From contig JACVTC010000012.1 in assembly GCA_016946835.1 (NCBI GenBank), forward strand, positions 708,501 through 772,500: DNA of 64,000 bases, given 5' to 3'. Position numbers and translations under genes: made by a program. Positions 11,304-21,735 of this stretch are shown here, piece by piece; position 1 is the first letter of the stretch; the number at the start of each line of letters is the position of its first letter. The notes under the pieces were generated by a model that was given only the letters and a program-made list of their open reading frames with translations, ran no database searches and was not told where the DNA came from. This DNA is from Neocallimastix lanati (nom. inval.) (taxonomy: Eukaryota; Neocallimastigomycota; Neocallimastigomycetes; Neocallimastigales; Neocallimastigaceae).

Positions 11304-12233
11304 TGTAAAGAATTAAATTTAAACTTAATTAAATTTAACCTTTTCTACAATTAATACTAATAATTAATATTAATCGAGAAATAAAACAAAAATAAAAGAA
11401 AATACTTAACACACAAAATAGATGGAGGAGTTTATTTTAAGAGATTTAATTATGCCAATATTTCATAAAATTTTTATTTTTATTAAAATATTTTTTTATT
11501 AAATAATAATTTTTATTAAGATTTTGTTATTTCTAAAATAATCAAAAATTTATTTTGTTTATTATTATAATTATTTTCTTATAATAATAACTCTTGATTT
11601 TCAAAATAAAGAAAATCAAGAATTATTTATAGTAAAGTTCCAAATCTTAATGAATAACTTTTTAGGAAAAGATTTGGGAGAAAAACCTAAAAAGTTTAAT
11701 GATCAATTATTAATAAAATTGATCATATGTTAATTGAATAAAAACCGATATTTTCCAATCGGAAAACTTCAATTAACATTTGTTTTATTTAAACAATGTC
11801 AATTATACATGACATTGTTTTATTTTAATTAATTTTTTAAATATTAATTATTCTTTTTTCATTTGATTTGTTACATTATGATTTTTAATATAATTTTATA
11901 ATTATTTCTAAATTATAATTCTATAATTTATATTAGATTTGTTTAAAATTATATTAATGTAACAATTATTTAAATTAAAACTTAACATTTAATTATCAAA
12001 TGAATTTTAACAAATATAAAAAATATTAATGTTTAATTATTTTAATATTATTAATTAATACAATGATAAAGAATAATAATTTTACAGTATTAATTTTAAA
12101 TTATTAATAATAATTTTATATTAAAAATATTTTATAATAAAGTTAATAAATTTTATTAAATAATTATTATTTTATTTAATAAAGATTAATAATTATTTTT
12201 TATTTTAATAAAAATTAATTATTATTCTTTACA
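11304..12233 (+). repeat. Solo LTR I (TGTAAAGAATT...TTCTTTACA)
   Basis: The terminal inverted repeats TGTAAAGAATTAA and TTATTATTCTTTACA define the ends. The inner module (CTTGATTTTC, then GGAAAAGATTTGGG) is in the same orientation as in the C-type LTRs. It is related to the reversed LTR at 18984-19817. The spacers are CCCAAT (left) and CAAA (right). Confidence 0.6.
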
Positions 12234-12286
12234 CAAATGTAATAATTAAATTAAAATATTATAATTAAATTATTAAGCATTAATAT

Positions 12287-13130
12287 TGTTAAGTTGGTAC
12301 TTAGATTAAAGGGTAAACTTGGTTGGAAGCCTTTAATCTAATAACCTTTTGATATTATTTTATTTTATAAATTGATTTATTCAAATATAAAATATTATTT
12401 TATTATTAAACTTTTAATTAACTATATTTTTATTTAATATGTTTTATTATAAAGTTATCAGATTATTTGTAAATAATAATCTTACAAAGATTTAAAAAAG
12501 AATATTTTTTAGTTTTGGAAGCCTTTAATCTAATAACCTTTTGATATTATTTTATTTTATAAATTGATTTATTCAAATATAAAATATTATTTTATTATTA
12601 AACTTTTAATTAACTATATTTTTATTTAATATGTTTTATTATAAAGTTATCAGATTATTTGTAAATAATAATCTTACAAAGATTTAAAAAAGAATATTTT
12701 TTAGTTCTTTTATATTTTTAAAAAACAATATAAAATATTTAATAATATATTTTAATAAATACTAATTTAAAGATAACAATATAAAATATAATTTTAATAT
12801 ATAAAGTAATAGAATAATACATATATAATATAAGATAATAAAAATATATAAAATAATATAATTAATAAAATAACAATTTTTATAAATAATATTCAACTAT
12901 ATTAATTAATATAAAAAGGGATAATATTAATTAATATGTAATACAATATTAATCAATTAATATATTAGGGGTTCAATAATGTATAAAAGGGATAATATTA
13001 ATTAATATGTAATACAATATTAATTTGGTTATGAACGGTACAAGGATTTAAGGAGTACAAATTATATTTATAATTAAATTGTTATTTTTGTAGTATTAAA
13101 TATAAATTAATTTGTATCAAATCCTTGACA
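12287..13130 (+). repeat. LTR N nested in LTR C1
   Basis: An 844-bp insertion starts TGTTAAGTTGG and ends ATCCTTGACA. It is flanked by a perfect 5-bp duplication AATAT (12282-12286, 13131-13135). The uninterrupted C copies show the empty site. It is a solo LTR of a further family and holds a 192-bp tandem duplication. Confidence 0.75.
12323..12706. repeat. 192-bp tandem duplication inside LTR N
   Basis: 12323-12514 and 12515-12706 appear identical apart from the last base by eye. The unit starts TTGGAAGCCTTTAATC. It looks like a recent duplication within a solo LTR. Confidence 0.85.
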
Positions 13131-15059
13131 AATATTAGCTCTAACTGCTAATATTAAAGGTTTAGAAAAGAATCATACTTACCTATGGTTCTTTCTAATT
13201 ATCAAGTTTATTATAACGAATTATAATAGACGAAACACTAAAATTGATAAAGAAAAGTTTTAATTATAAAATTTGTTTTATTAAAATAATTTGTTTTATT
13301 ATTTATTAGAAATTTTAAATGTTAAAACTATTGTTATTATTATTATATTATAATTGTTATAATAATAACTTTTGATTTCTCAAAGAGAACTCAAGAGCCT
13401 TATTTATACTTTTTTGTCAAAATAAGGTTAAAATCAAAAGGGGTTCTAATCTTAACAAATCTCTTATCTAGGAAAAGACTAGAAGAAAAACCTAGATAAG
13501 TTTTTGATCGATATTCTATCCATATCGATCATCGCGTTAATTAAGTAAAACCGATTACTTTTAAGAAGTAATTGGAAAAACCTTAATTAACCGATTACTT
13601 AATCTAATATAATGATCGAAAATAAAAGAATAAAATAATGAAAATTATTTCGATCATAAAATTTAAAATTTAATCTATTTAGTTCTATTTTATAGAACTT
13701 TACATAAAAAATATAAAACAATACATTAATAATAAAATACATGATTAATACAATACGGAATACATGATAGAATACAGAATAGTGTTTTAGTTTATGATTT
13801 AATAAGTGAGAGAAAACTAAAACTAATAAATATAATAATTAAGTGAATAATTAAATAAATTTAATATTATTTTAAATGTATAAAAATTATTTAATTAAAT
13901 AAATTTTTAATATTAAACTAAATAAAATTTTAATATATAATTAAATAAATTATTAATTATAATTAGGTGTATAAATGAAATATGAGTTAAATAAAAGTTA
14001 TATTAATTATAACCTAACTAAGAAAATATAATTATTTTGTTAAAAATAATTATAGATTCTTACACCCAATAACAGATATACAATAAAAATGTATTACTTG
14101 GGTGTAACATTTTTTAACTGTTAAGATTTTGATATAATTTATAGTTTAAATTTAAATAAAATAATATGTTCTATTAAAAAATATTCACTAAGTCGATATG
14201 TCTATATAGTAATATACTATATAGATATATAATAATAATAATAAATATTTAAATGTTTAGTTTAATAAAAATTTATTTATAATAAACTTTGATAATTAGA
14301 ATTATCAAATTAATTTGATTTTAAATTTATTTATTTTATTTAATAATAAAATATCTATAATATATTACTATTAAGGTAATTTTACAATAACCTTAAAAAG
14401 AACATAAAAGAGAGATTTTTACATCTTTCTTTTATACTTTGTAAGTTACATAATAATAATATATAATTATAAGATAATAATAATATAGTAATATAAATAA
14501 TAATAAAATATAAGGATAAATTTAATTATATAATTAATTAGAATAATTGAATTTAATATAGATATGTTGTAAACATATATAAAAACATAATATAAATAAA
14601 ATACACGTGACGTCAAATATATCATTGAAATGGGGATGTTGCATTACGCCATTTTTCACGTGATATATATAAATTTGTGGCTATAGCTATATTATGCTAC
14701 ATAATATTATTTTTTTGTATTATTTTGTTATTTCACTTTTTGAATTAATTATTAAGTGAATAATTAAATAAATCATACAATGGTTAGATTTTATGATTTT
14801 AATTCTTTTATTTAAATGCTAATAATAACAAATTATATAAAAATATAAATGTTATTAAAAATATAAATATTATTAATATTAATTCTCTTATTTAAATGTT
14901 ATTAAAAAAAATAATAATTATAATGATAAAATTATCAATTATAGAGACGTATTTGAAAATTTATTTAAACTGTATATTTAATTAGCTTTATAAATTAAAT
15001 TTTTGAATGACAGAATTCTGATTATTTCGTTTGGTTATCCCTCATTTTTTAATTATTTA

Positions 15060-15990
15060 TTATAAAATAATATTTATATTATATTATTTAAATCAGTTAA
15101 ACAATCAAACCACAAATTAATAGTATTATTTCTATCATATTTAGTATCAATTAACTTGGTTTCAATATTTTTGTAGTGTTCAATTAAGACACTGATTTCA
15201 TTAGCTTTATTTATTGCTCTTTTTTTTATTTTCCAAATTCCTCTTATTTTTCTTTGATAATCATAATATGGTAAATGTTTAAGTTTATTTAATTTATCTA
15301 TTAATTCATAATAAGATGGTATTGTTGGAAATAAATTATTTAAATAACTATTGATTCTGAAACTATAATATTATTGTTACATGTATTAGCATTTTTTTTT
15401 TTAAATTTTTAAATATTTTATATATTTCTTGTTCTTTATTTTGTAATATTGCAAAAGAAGTAGTGTAAAAACTATCTAATTCTTTAGCGTAAGTTCTTGT
15501 AATAAATATTTGATAACTAAATTTAGGGGCAATAAAAAATGTACCATCAACAAATATATCATTATTATATTCCCTAAATAATTTTACTTGAAAAGGAGAT
15601 TGAAAAATTATTAAATTAATATTTTTTGAATATCATAAAATTTTCACCTCACTTTGTTTTATATTGTTTTATAATATTTAGATTCATTAGGAATTTCAGT
15701 AAATGTTGTTACATTGGATGGTAGTTTTTATTTAAATTTCTTGATATTTGGGATTTAATTGAATTATATTCTGAACATATAAATCTCATTTCTTTAGAAA
15801 TTTTATTATATAGGGGTTTTATTTTTATACCATAAGGAATTGAACTTTTTTCAATTCCATCTTTAATTTTATATTTCATTATAGATAGAGATATATCGTA
15901 TTCTTTTTCAGGATGATTATGTGAACTATCATATTTTAAGATTTCTTTCTTATTTAAAATAATAAAAGATTTACATTTATTTCTGTACAT
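15060..15990 (-). pseudogene. MULE transposase remnant
   Basis: The N-terminal part (15709-15990, about 93 codons, beginning MYRNKCKSF) carries the C...SHNH pattern of a FLYWCH/WRKY-like zinc domain. A second stretch (about 15400-15620) encodes FQSPFQVKLFREYNND, then DIFVDGTFFIAPKFSY; the DGTF motif holds the first catalytic Asp of MULE transposases. A third stretch (about 15080-15390) encodes a conserved-looking C-terminal segment with YYELIDKLNKLKHLPYYDY. The pieces lie in different frames, and most of the catalytic core between the second and third stretch is missing. The transposase is dead. Confidence 0.75.
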
Positions 15991-16261
15991 AAACTTTTGA
16001 ATTATCTTTTCTTATATATGAAAAATTAAATTTATATTTTTGATTAATAATAATTTATTTTTTTCCTTTGTTAGACTCACTTATATCAATAATAAGATTT
16101 TTTTCCATTTCTATATTTTTATAAATATTTTTTAATTATATAATTAAAATTATTATATTAATTATCCAATATTATTCTAAATACTAATTTTGAAAAATTA
16201 GTTTTTCAATTATTTGTAAAAAAAAAATAAATAAATAAAGAATGTAATAGTAAGTACAAGT

Positions 16262-16700
16262 ATACAAAATAAAATAAAATAAAATAAATAGTAGAATATA
16301 AATATAACTACAGATTGAATAAAATAAAATAAAATAAAATAAAATAAAATAAAATAAAATAAAATAAAATAAAATAAAATAAAATAAAATAAAATAAAAT
16401 AAAATAAAATAAAATAAAATAAAATAAAATAAAATAAAATAAAATAAAATAAAATAAAATAAAATAAAATAAAATAAAATAAAATAAAATAAAATAAAAT
16501 AAAATAAAATAAAATAAAATAAAATAAAATAAAATAAAATAAAATAAAATAAATAGTAGAATATAGATATAAGTACAGATTGAATAAAATAAAATAAAAT
16601 AAATAGTAGAATATAAATATAAGTACAGATTGAATAAAATAAAATAAAATAAAATAAATATTGAATGTAATAATATAAAAGTACAAATATATAAAATAAA
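16262..16700. repeat. Left arm of inverted AAAAT satellite in the MULE
   Basis: A perfect pentanucleotide run (AAAAT)n spans about 16321-16550. It is bordered by spacer units reading AAATAGTAGAATATAAATAT and TACAGATTGAATAAAAT. The same units in reverse complement make up the right arm at 16965-17212. Long ORFs across this tract are artefacts of the repeat. Confidence 0.9.
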
Positions 16701-16964
16701 ATAAAGTAAATATTTATCATTATTTTTAATTAAAGAATATTAAAGACAATTTATTTTTAAAAATAAAATGTTTTATTTAATTATATATGTTAGAAATCAA
16801 AAAAATCATTTATATTTAATGAGATTATTAACAATCAATAACATTGTTTTATATATTAAATTACATCATCAATTGAATACAATAAAAATGTAAAAAATTT
16901 TCATTTCTAAAACATTGATCTGTAATATTCTTTAATAAAAAAAAATATTAGATATTTATTTTAT

Positions 16965-17212
16965 TTTATTCAATCTCTACTTATATTTATATTCTACTAT
17001 TTATTTTATTTTATTTTATTCAATCTGTACTTGTATTTATATTCTACTATTTATTTTATTTTATTTTATTTTATTTTATTTTATTTTATTTTATTTTATT
17101 CAATCTGTACTTATATTTATATTCTACTATTTATTTTATTTTATTTTATTTTATTTTATTCAATCTGTACTTTATACTTATATTCTACTATTTATTTTTA
17201 TTTTATATACTT
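16965..17212. repeat. Right arm of inverted ATTTT satellite in the MULE
   Basis: Four units of ATTTTATTCAATCTGTACTT followed by ATATTTATATTCTACTATTT, with variable (ATTTT)n between. This is the reverse complement of the arm at 16262-16700. About 265 bp separate the arms. Confidence 0.9.
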
Positions 17213-17586
17213 ATTACATTCTTTATTTATTTATTTATTTGTTTGTTTATTTATTTATACATTTATTTTTTTTACATATAATTTTATTAAAATTTTTTAT
17301 AGCGTTAACAAAAAATTTTACAAGCCATTAAAAATAAATGGCGTATTGAAAATTTGTATTATAAAAATTGGCGAAATGAACCACATTCCATTGAAATTAA
17401 TTATTAATATAAACCTTATTTATTAATATTCTCAGGATTATTAGGCCTAAGATAACCCTTTAAATATTAAACAAGAATTTATATTAATTATTAATTATTT
17501 ATATATATATATTATTTATAATTAAATAAATAATATTTTTAATTATTGAAATGTAAATAACTGAAATTGAGATTTCAATTCAGTTA

Positions 17587-17975
17587 TTTTTTTTTTTTTT
17601 TTTTTTTTTTTTTAGACAGGGAAGAGAATACACTTCCAAAACTTTATTAAATTTTATTTTAAAAAATACATGTAGGTGAAAAGTACATTTGAAAATTAAA
17701 AATAAAAAATTTAAAAAATAAAAAAAATAAAAAAGCTCGAAAATACTATGTATTTCGGCAAGTTGTACTATGCGGGAATTTTTCCCTTCCTAACAAATAA
17801 AAAAAGAAATAAAACCTAGAAGTAATATCTTTAACATAGATAGTGTGGTGTCCACTAAACTCTCCCCGGATTCATCATTTATTGAACTACTAGGGCAAGA
17901 TTCATCCTTCGTAGAAATAGATTCTGATCCTGTATTATCATTATGCCTTATCAGTACGACGTTGACGCTCTATAA
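17587..17975 (-). mobile_element. LINE-C 3' end, cassette copy 1
   Basis: Poly(T) at the left (a poly(A) tail in the minus sense) follows TAAAGTTTTGGAAGTG...CCCTGTCTAAAA. The minus-strand frame from the right end reads SVNVVLIRHNDNTGSES and continues about 60 codons to a stop. It parallels the C-termini of the two full LINEs nearby (KSVDVVTIRQRRNSD and KSVNAEET). It is a 5'-truncated LINE copy, and the same truncation point recurs in all three cassettes. Confidence 0.75.
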
Positions 17976-18056
17976 TTTTTTTTTTTTTTTTTTTTTTTTT
18001 TTAGACTAAGAAAATAACTTTATTTAAAAAAAAAAAATAAATAAATAAAAATATTT
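17976..18056 (-). mobile_element. Short LINE tail directly 3' of tRNA-Gly, copy 1
   Basis: About 80 bp: poly(T), TAGACTAAGAAAATAACTTT, then A/T-rich DNA up to the tRNA 3' end. The motif resembles the LINE-B 3' end (TAGACTAGGAATAAACTTTA), so this is an extreme 5'-truncated tail, or the tail of a tRNA-headed SINE. In the tRNA sense it supplies the T-rich Pol III stop. Confidence 0.6.
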
Positions 18057-18126
18057 GCGTTAACCGGGAATCGAACCCGGGCCATTTGCTTGGAAGGCAA
18101 ATATTCTACCTCTATACTATTAACGC
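18057..18126 (-). tRNA. tRNA-Gly (UCC), copy 1
   Basis: A full cloverleaf: acceptor GCGTTAA/TTAACGC (7 bp), D-arm with TAGTATAGAGG, anticodon stem TTTGC/GCAAA with loop CTTCCAA (anticodon TCC) and T-arm CCGGG-TTCGATT-CCCGG. It is 70 nt without encoded CCA and has no intron. It lies 15 bp downstream of tRNA-Cys on the same strand with no T4 stop between, so the two are probably co-transcribed. Confidence 0.93.
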
Positions 18127-18141
18127 TAAGGACAAGACACA

Positions 18142-18212
18142 GGGGCGTTCCGGATTTGAACCGAAGACCTATTGATCTGCAGTCAATTGCTCTACCGCTG
18201 AGCTAACACCCC
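18142..18212 (-). tRNA. tRNA-Cys (GCA), copy 1
   Basis: A full cloverleaf of 71 nt: acceptor GGGGTGT/ACGCCCC, A box TTAGCTCAGCGG, anticodon stem ATTGA/TCAAT with loop CTGCAGA (anticodon GCA), B box GGTTCAAATCC. An LTR begins 16 bp upstream of the 5' end, in the zone where Pol III initiates. It is the first gene of the two-tRNA unit. Confidence 0.93.
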
Positions 18213-18228
18213 TTTCTTGACGCCCATG

Positions 18229-18715
18229 TGGTAAATAACAAAATTAATAAATCTTGAAAATTTATTATACATAAAATCAAAACTAACCTTAGCCAAGTTT
18301 AATAATAATTTAATAAAATAAAAAAAAAAATTAATTAATTAATTAAAACAAAAAAATTACACTTAAAAATTACATTAATACTCAGATATGAAAGAAATAT
18401 TATATATTTTTCAAAATAAAAATATTAAGATTAAATTTAAAATAAAATAATTAGTTTTAATAATTAGTTTTATAATAATTTTTATAATTAATTTTATAAT
18501 TAAATAATAATTTTATAATAACAAAATTTATTAATTTAAATAACAAAATATTTTTAATTATTTTTATAATAAACAAATTTATTTATTTTATTATTAAATA
18601 TTTATTTTATTATTAATTTTATTACTTTTATTTTATTTAATTATTCTTTTTATTTATAAATTATAAATAGTTTAATTTTAAAGAAAAATATAAATACTTG
18701 TAAATATTTCATGTA

Positions 18716-18747
<32 letters not shown>

Positions 18748-18979
18748 ATTTTATAATTTTAATAATCACTTTAAATTTTGTAATGTTTAATAAATTTTAA
18801 TAAAAGATTTATAAAATAAAATATTAGAAAACAAGTGTTCTAATAAACCAAATTTTTAGTGTTATTTTTAATAAAACATTTTTAATTCATAAATAACTTA
18901 TACAGTTATTATTAAAATAAATTGAAATTATCACTTTTTAATTCTATATTAAAATTAAGATAATTTCTAAAATTTATCA
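18229..18979 (+). repeat. Solo LTR J, nearest to tRNA-Cys copy 1
   Basis: It starts TGGTAAATAAC and ends AAATTTATCA. A perfect 4-bp duplication CATG flanks it (18225-18228, 18980-18983). It has no coding region. The family is not otherwise recognised in the window. Confidence 0.65.
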
Positions 18980-18983
18980 CATG

Positions 18984-19817
18984 TGTAAAGAATTATAATT
19001 ATTATTCAAAATAATTATTATTCTTTATTAAAAAATTAATATTTAAAGTTTATTATTTTATAAAATTTTATGAATAATTTTATTAATTATGTCACATAGT
19101 AATTATTAATTAATGTTATTGTTTTAAAATTAAATTAAATTATCAATAATTAATATATTAAATTATAATAATGTATTATTGTATTAAAATAATGTTAAAT
19201 TCTATTTAATTAAGAAAAATTAAATTGTATTAAAATGATAATTTTATTTAATCAAGAAATAATTAAATTATATTATTTCTTGGACTTTTAATTAAGATAA
19301 TTAAAAGAATTAATTATTTAATTATACTTGTGATTAAATATTAATAAAATTAATATATAATTAGTTAATAAGTTTTCTCCCTTATTCGGGTTTTCTTATT
19401 AACTAAAGATTGATGTAATTAAACACCAATCGAGATCTATCTAGTTTTTTCTTCTAATCTTTTTCTAGATAGAGATAATTTTCCAAGATTAGAAATCAAA
19501 TTAATATAAATAGGACTCTTGATTCTTCTAAAAATAATCAAGAGTTATTATTATAAGAAATTATAATAATTAACACAAATATCTTAAAATTACTTTTAAT
19601 AAAAAATTTTTATAATAAAATAATTTCTAAAATTCTCTTAACCTATTTTTAGTGTTGTTTATTATAATCTTATAATAAACTCTAAGTTTTTAAATTTTCG
19701 TTTTCAATTTTTATATTATATTTTTTAATTTTATCTCAATTAATAATATTTTTTATTATTAATTGTAGAAAGAATTAATTATTAATATAATTAAATATTT
19801 TTAATTAATTCTTTACA
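18984..19817 (-). repeat. Solo LTR E (reversed, related to LTR I)
   Basis: Its termini TGTAAAGAATTA and TAATTCTTTACA are inverted repeats. The inner module (CTAGTTTTTTCTTC, then AATCAAGAGTTATTATTATA) is the reverse of that in LTRs C and I, which sets the strand. The left spacer is CATG and the right spacer CCA. Confidence 0.65.
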
Positions 19818-19820
19818 CCA

Positions 19821-20744
19821 TGTTAAGGAATGAACAAATAATGTTAATTTTATTATTTTTCATAAAAATAACTTAACCACTAAAATTAAATTATTTATTT
19901 CCTTACTTGGGGAACTTTCTTATGTTCTATTACTGCCAAATTATTACTAATATTAAATTTATTATTATTAATATAAATTCTTTATTAATATCAATACTTT
20001 ATTATTAAAATTAATACTATATTATTAATATCAATATTATTATCAATATCTAGTTTTATTAATATGATTTATTCTATCAATATTTTATTATTAAAGAAAA
20101 TTTTATTTTACAAATATTACTAATACAGATTATTTATTATTAATAAAAATTAATATAATTAATAATGATTTAAAAATATTTTACTTAAATCCATGATCCT
20201 TGTCATTAAAATTAGTAATACTTCCTTCCAAAATACACCCTATTTATAATAAGATTAATAATAGATAATAATCTAAAATACTTTTATTTAAAAATAGTAT
20301 AAAATTAAATAATACTCTATTACTAATAGTTCTGTAAAAGTAATAAAATTATTTTTAAAATATATTATCACTACAATTAATAATAAATAGTTTAGAATTT
20401 AATAATATGTAATAATTATTTATTATAATAGAATAGATTATGAATTTATAATTTAAATACAATTCAAACATGTAACTCTAAGATATTCTAAAGAAATGGC
20501 TTGACCATTTCTAACGATAAAAAAAAATATAAATAGATGAGAAAATTGTATTTTAAAAAAATAATCTGAAGAAAAAAATATAATCTTATTAAAGAAATTA
20601 ATTTATTTTTAGTTTTTAATTGAATAATTTTTATTAAATAAATAAATAAAATATTTTAAAAAAAAAGATATATTTTAATTTTTAATTTTTTTTATTTTAG
20701 TGTTTATTTCTATATTTATTATTATTCTGTCCCGAACCTCAACA
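19821..20744 (+). repeat. 5' LTR of the 7.9-kb element
   Basis: It starts TGTTAAGGAATG and ends GAACCTCAACA. It shares an early stretch with the B-type LTRs (…ACTTTCTTATATTCT-like) and a similar terminal CGAACC motif. Confidence 0.92.
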
Positions 20745-21735
20745 TAAAAAGTGGTGGAGATATCGGGGAAGTTAATAATCGTAAATATAGAGTAAACAAT
20801 AATAGGATAGTAATATTTCTAATAAAACAATTTTTTTTTTTTTTTGTTAATTTTTTTTTTAATATTAAAGTGATAGGTAAGCAATTACCGGTGAAGCTTT
20901 AATAAAATAAAATTTATTGGAAACATATAAAAAGGGATTTAGTACGGTTTAGAAGCATACCTAGTACTAAAATTCCAACAGTAGGTAGTTTCCGGATTAA
21001 TTTATCTCAAGAATTGAAAGGTCATTCTTGAGCTCTGGTCGTTCTGTTTATTTGAAAGCAGAAGCGTCTGGTTTGATTACTACATGACACCGTAATAGGC
21101 AAGCTGTGGTAATTCAAGCACTACATACCTACTTTTTAGTACTGGATATGGAAAATTCCAGGAAATGCTCTTTTTATATGTATATTATTCCATAAAAATT
21201 TTTTTTTGTTCTAATAAATCATATTTTATTTTTTTTTAGTTGTTTACAAATAATATTTTTATTTTTAAATTTTAATTGAGTTATATCAAAGTCGTCTTAC
21301 GATCAACTCAGAAAAAGTTTCCTACCACATTGCCAATTGATAATAACAAAAGCACACAACAACACCATTAATTCGAAGATTCCATTACATTAAAATTTTT
21401 TTTTGAAAGTAAAGAACAATACAATTATCAAGATATATTTAGGGGCAAGGCAAAGCACTAGTTTATATCTATATTATTTATTATTCCGATATATTTAGGG
21501 GTTATCACTACACTAGTTTATATCTATATATTATTCTTTTCAGATATATTTGGGGGTCAGTGTAACACTAGTTTATATCTTCAATAGTACATTTGGTTGT
21601 CATTGGACTTTAGTTTATACTAGAATTATTAACTTCAAGAAAAATCTGATATTACTTCAGTCAATATTATTTATTAATTATTTTCAAACATTCATTTTGC
21701 TTAATTCTATTCTGTTACTTTCAATATTAGTTAAA
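20745..21735 (+). promoter_or_regulatory. Long leader with conserved, fold-prone segments
   Basis: Between the 5' LTR and gag lies about 1 kb without gag-like coding. Segments at about 20867-21175 (AAAGTGATAGGTAAGC, TTAGTACGGTTTAGAAGCA, TGACACCGTAATAGGCAAGC, GGAAATGCT) recur in the same order in the B-type remnant at about 8770-9090, although their LTRs differ. Just before gag, three imperfect repeats start GATATATTTAGGGG and end TTTATATCT. A packaging, priming or translation role is inferred, not shown. Confidence 0.6.

Larger units (their letters stand above)
12238..14064 (+). repeat. Solo LTR C1, interrupted by LTR N
   Basis: It starts TGTAATAATTAAATT and ends TAGATTCTTACA. With the nested LTR N and one 5-bp duplication removed it is 978 bp, which matches the intact C copies at 27721-28698 (978 bp) and 30414-31393 (980 bp, reversed). 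Sequence identity to those copies is very high. It is the last LTR of the left ladder and is followed by a fragment of repeat block R. Confidence 0.8.
14631..17387 (-). mobile_element. MULE DNA transposon (decayed), FLYWCH type
   Basis: A 2.76-kb insertion in the reversed LTR. The ends are imperfect inverted repeats (GATGTTGCATTACGCCA against AATGTGGTTCATTTCGCCA). The flanking duplication is TCATTGAAA / CCATTGAAA, 8 of 9 bases matching, as expected for Mutator-like elements. The empty site in LTR X near 33844-33855 confirms the boundaries. Inside are transposase remnants on the minus strand and large inverted AAAAT-repeat arms. Confidence 0.75.
14110..17586 (-). repeat. Partial reversed LTR related to X, split by a MULE
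   Basis: 14385-14620 and 17388-17586 match, in reverse, two adjoining stretches of the solo LTR X (about 33.86-34.11 kb and 33.66-33.86 kb). Joined, they read through the site where the MULE sits. The right end is cut by the poly(T) of the neighbouring LINE fragment, so this copy is incomplete. The left limit is approximate. Confidence 0.55.

Noticed and set aside
15709-15990. Small host zinc-finger gene
   Set aside because: It is the FLYWCH part of a MULE transposase, lies inside TIR-like ends, and continues as broken transposase segments.
16184-16720. Long ORFs of Tyr/Phe/Leu repeats on the minus strand
   Set aside because: They are reading frames across the (AAAAT)n microsatellite; a 5-bp repeat stays open in several frames. 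No coding character.
17031-17426. ORF on the plus strand across the ATTTT repeat
   Set aside because: Same artefact on the right arm of the inverted satellite.
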